Below, piece after piece: positions 63,275 to 64,000 of a stretch of DNA of 64,000 bases; within the stretch, counting starts at the first letter, position 1; every line of letters starts with the position of its first letter. The DNA comes from Ascaris suum. Its lineage: Eukaryota; Nematoda; Chromadorea; Rhabditida; Ascarididae. Location: positions 2,871,459-2,935,458 of the forward strand of contig CM024170.1 in assembly GCA_013433145.1 (NCBI GenBank). Direction: 5' to 3'. The position numbers and the translations under genes were made by a program. The notes beneath the pieces are model-generated. The model searched no databases and was not told where the DNA came from. It worked only from the letters and a program-made list of their open reading frames with translations.

Positions 63275-64000
63275 CTAAACACACTTTAATGAATTGGTAT
63301 ATGTGGAATTGAAAATTAGACGAGCAAATAACTATGAAACTAACTGCATTAATTTAGTTGGCAATAAGAAAATAGTTCATTATGGAATGCATTATGCCGA
63401 TGAAGAAACCCATAAGTATGGAAGATTTGGAATCATCGAATTTTACGGCGAATTTTTATAAATTGCCAAATCTTATAGAAATCAGAAGAAAGCAAATTTA
63501 CATATACGTTCCATCTAACGGAAGGAGCACTCATTAGTATGCGTGTGTTCATTGTTTAGCGCATTTTTGCATGATCCCGGCGCGTCCATTAACCTTCAAA
63601 GTCAGCATGCTTCTTCGTTGTTTTTTTTCTATTCTAAACTCAGCAATAACCAATAGCGAGGCTGTTTCAACGATGAGTCATCATATTCTAGCCGATTACA
63701 GTAGCTTTATGCCACAATTTTACCGCTCATTATAATTTACTATTAGCATATTTTTCTCGAAATTTTCGCTAAAATGATAGATTTTATTTCAATTAAATCA
63801 CTAAATACATTTGAAAATCGAGTAATAGTCAATGATTATGTGCAATATGAAATGAATAATCCTATTATTGCTATTTGCAAGTGTTATAGCCGATGAAAAT
63901 TCACAAAAGTATTGATTGAACTTTGAGATCTTTACTTTTGAGACCTATAAAAATGTGTCGTTCATTAGAACGAACTGACGAACCTAAAATATAATAAACT
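63275..64000. other. Intron or upstream region of copy C at the window edge
   Basis: No exon 1 or exon 2 of copy C was found by searching for the family motifs (W-K-x-G-C-L-T-T; C-E-V-x-G). The stretch is AT-rich with no other gene. It is most simply the start of intron 2 of copy C. Confidence 0.5.

Overview
The window is AT-rich eukaryotic DNA with few genes. It is most likely from a nematode, and long introns and many short A/T runs would suit a spirurid or filarial-type worm, but the species cannot be fixed from this sequence. The nematode call rests on short extended splice acceptors (TTTTCAG type) and on the start of at least one gene lying about 15 bases after a TTTCAG-like acceptor with no coding exon before it, as expected for spliced-leader trans-splicing. 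There are no bacterial-style operons, no rRNA and no convincing intact tRNA.

The only confidently supported genes are three paralogues, all on the minus strand: copy A (1086-7886, complete, five exons), copy B (43754-46831, complete but short, four exons) and copy C (60921-63274, last three exons only; its 5' exons lie beyond the right edge). I do not recognise the family by name. All copies share intron positions and phases and encode a small type I membrane protein: signal peptide, extracellular part with seven cysteines at fixed spacing (including a CPWC motif and a conserved N-glycosylation site), one transmembrane helix, a basic stop-transfer and a cytoplasmic tail. In A and C the tail carries a strongly conserved YETPWDQKY block and ends in DSGLESV. 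B has lost that last exon and ends early, with a poly(A) signal 27 bases after its stop. Copy A uses a GC-AG intron exactly where C has GT-AG.

Layout: 1-1085, flank downstream of A; 1086-7906, copy A with large introns, one holding a 106-bp (AT)n and another a C-rich tract; 7907-43721, about 36 kb without a convincing gene but with microsatellites, a three-copy 52-bp tandem repeat, a tRNA-like relic, a pair of inverted purine-rich tracts and several weak open frames; 43722-46859, copy B; 46860-60920, about 14 kb with a possible small secreted cysteine-rich peptide (50850-51026, insulin-like cysteine spacing), a 131-bp (AT)n and a 638-bp element with terminal inverted repeats (MITE-like); 60921-63274, copy C; 63275-64000, the intron or upstream region of C.

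The most promising undescribed material is the membrane-protein family itself (A/C form with a signalling-type tail, B form without it) and, much less securely, the small cysteine-rich peptide. All exon boundaries were read by eye from splice consensus and from comparison of the three copies with one another; no database search or transcript evidence was available.
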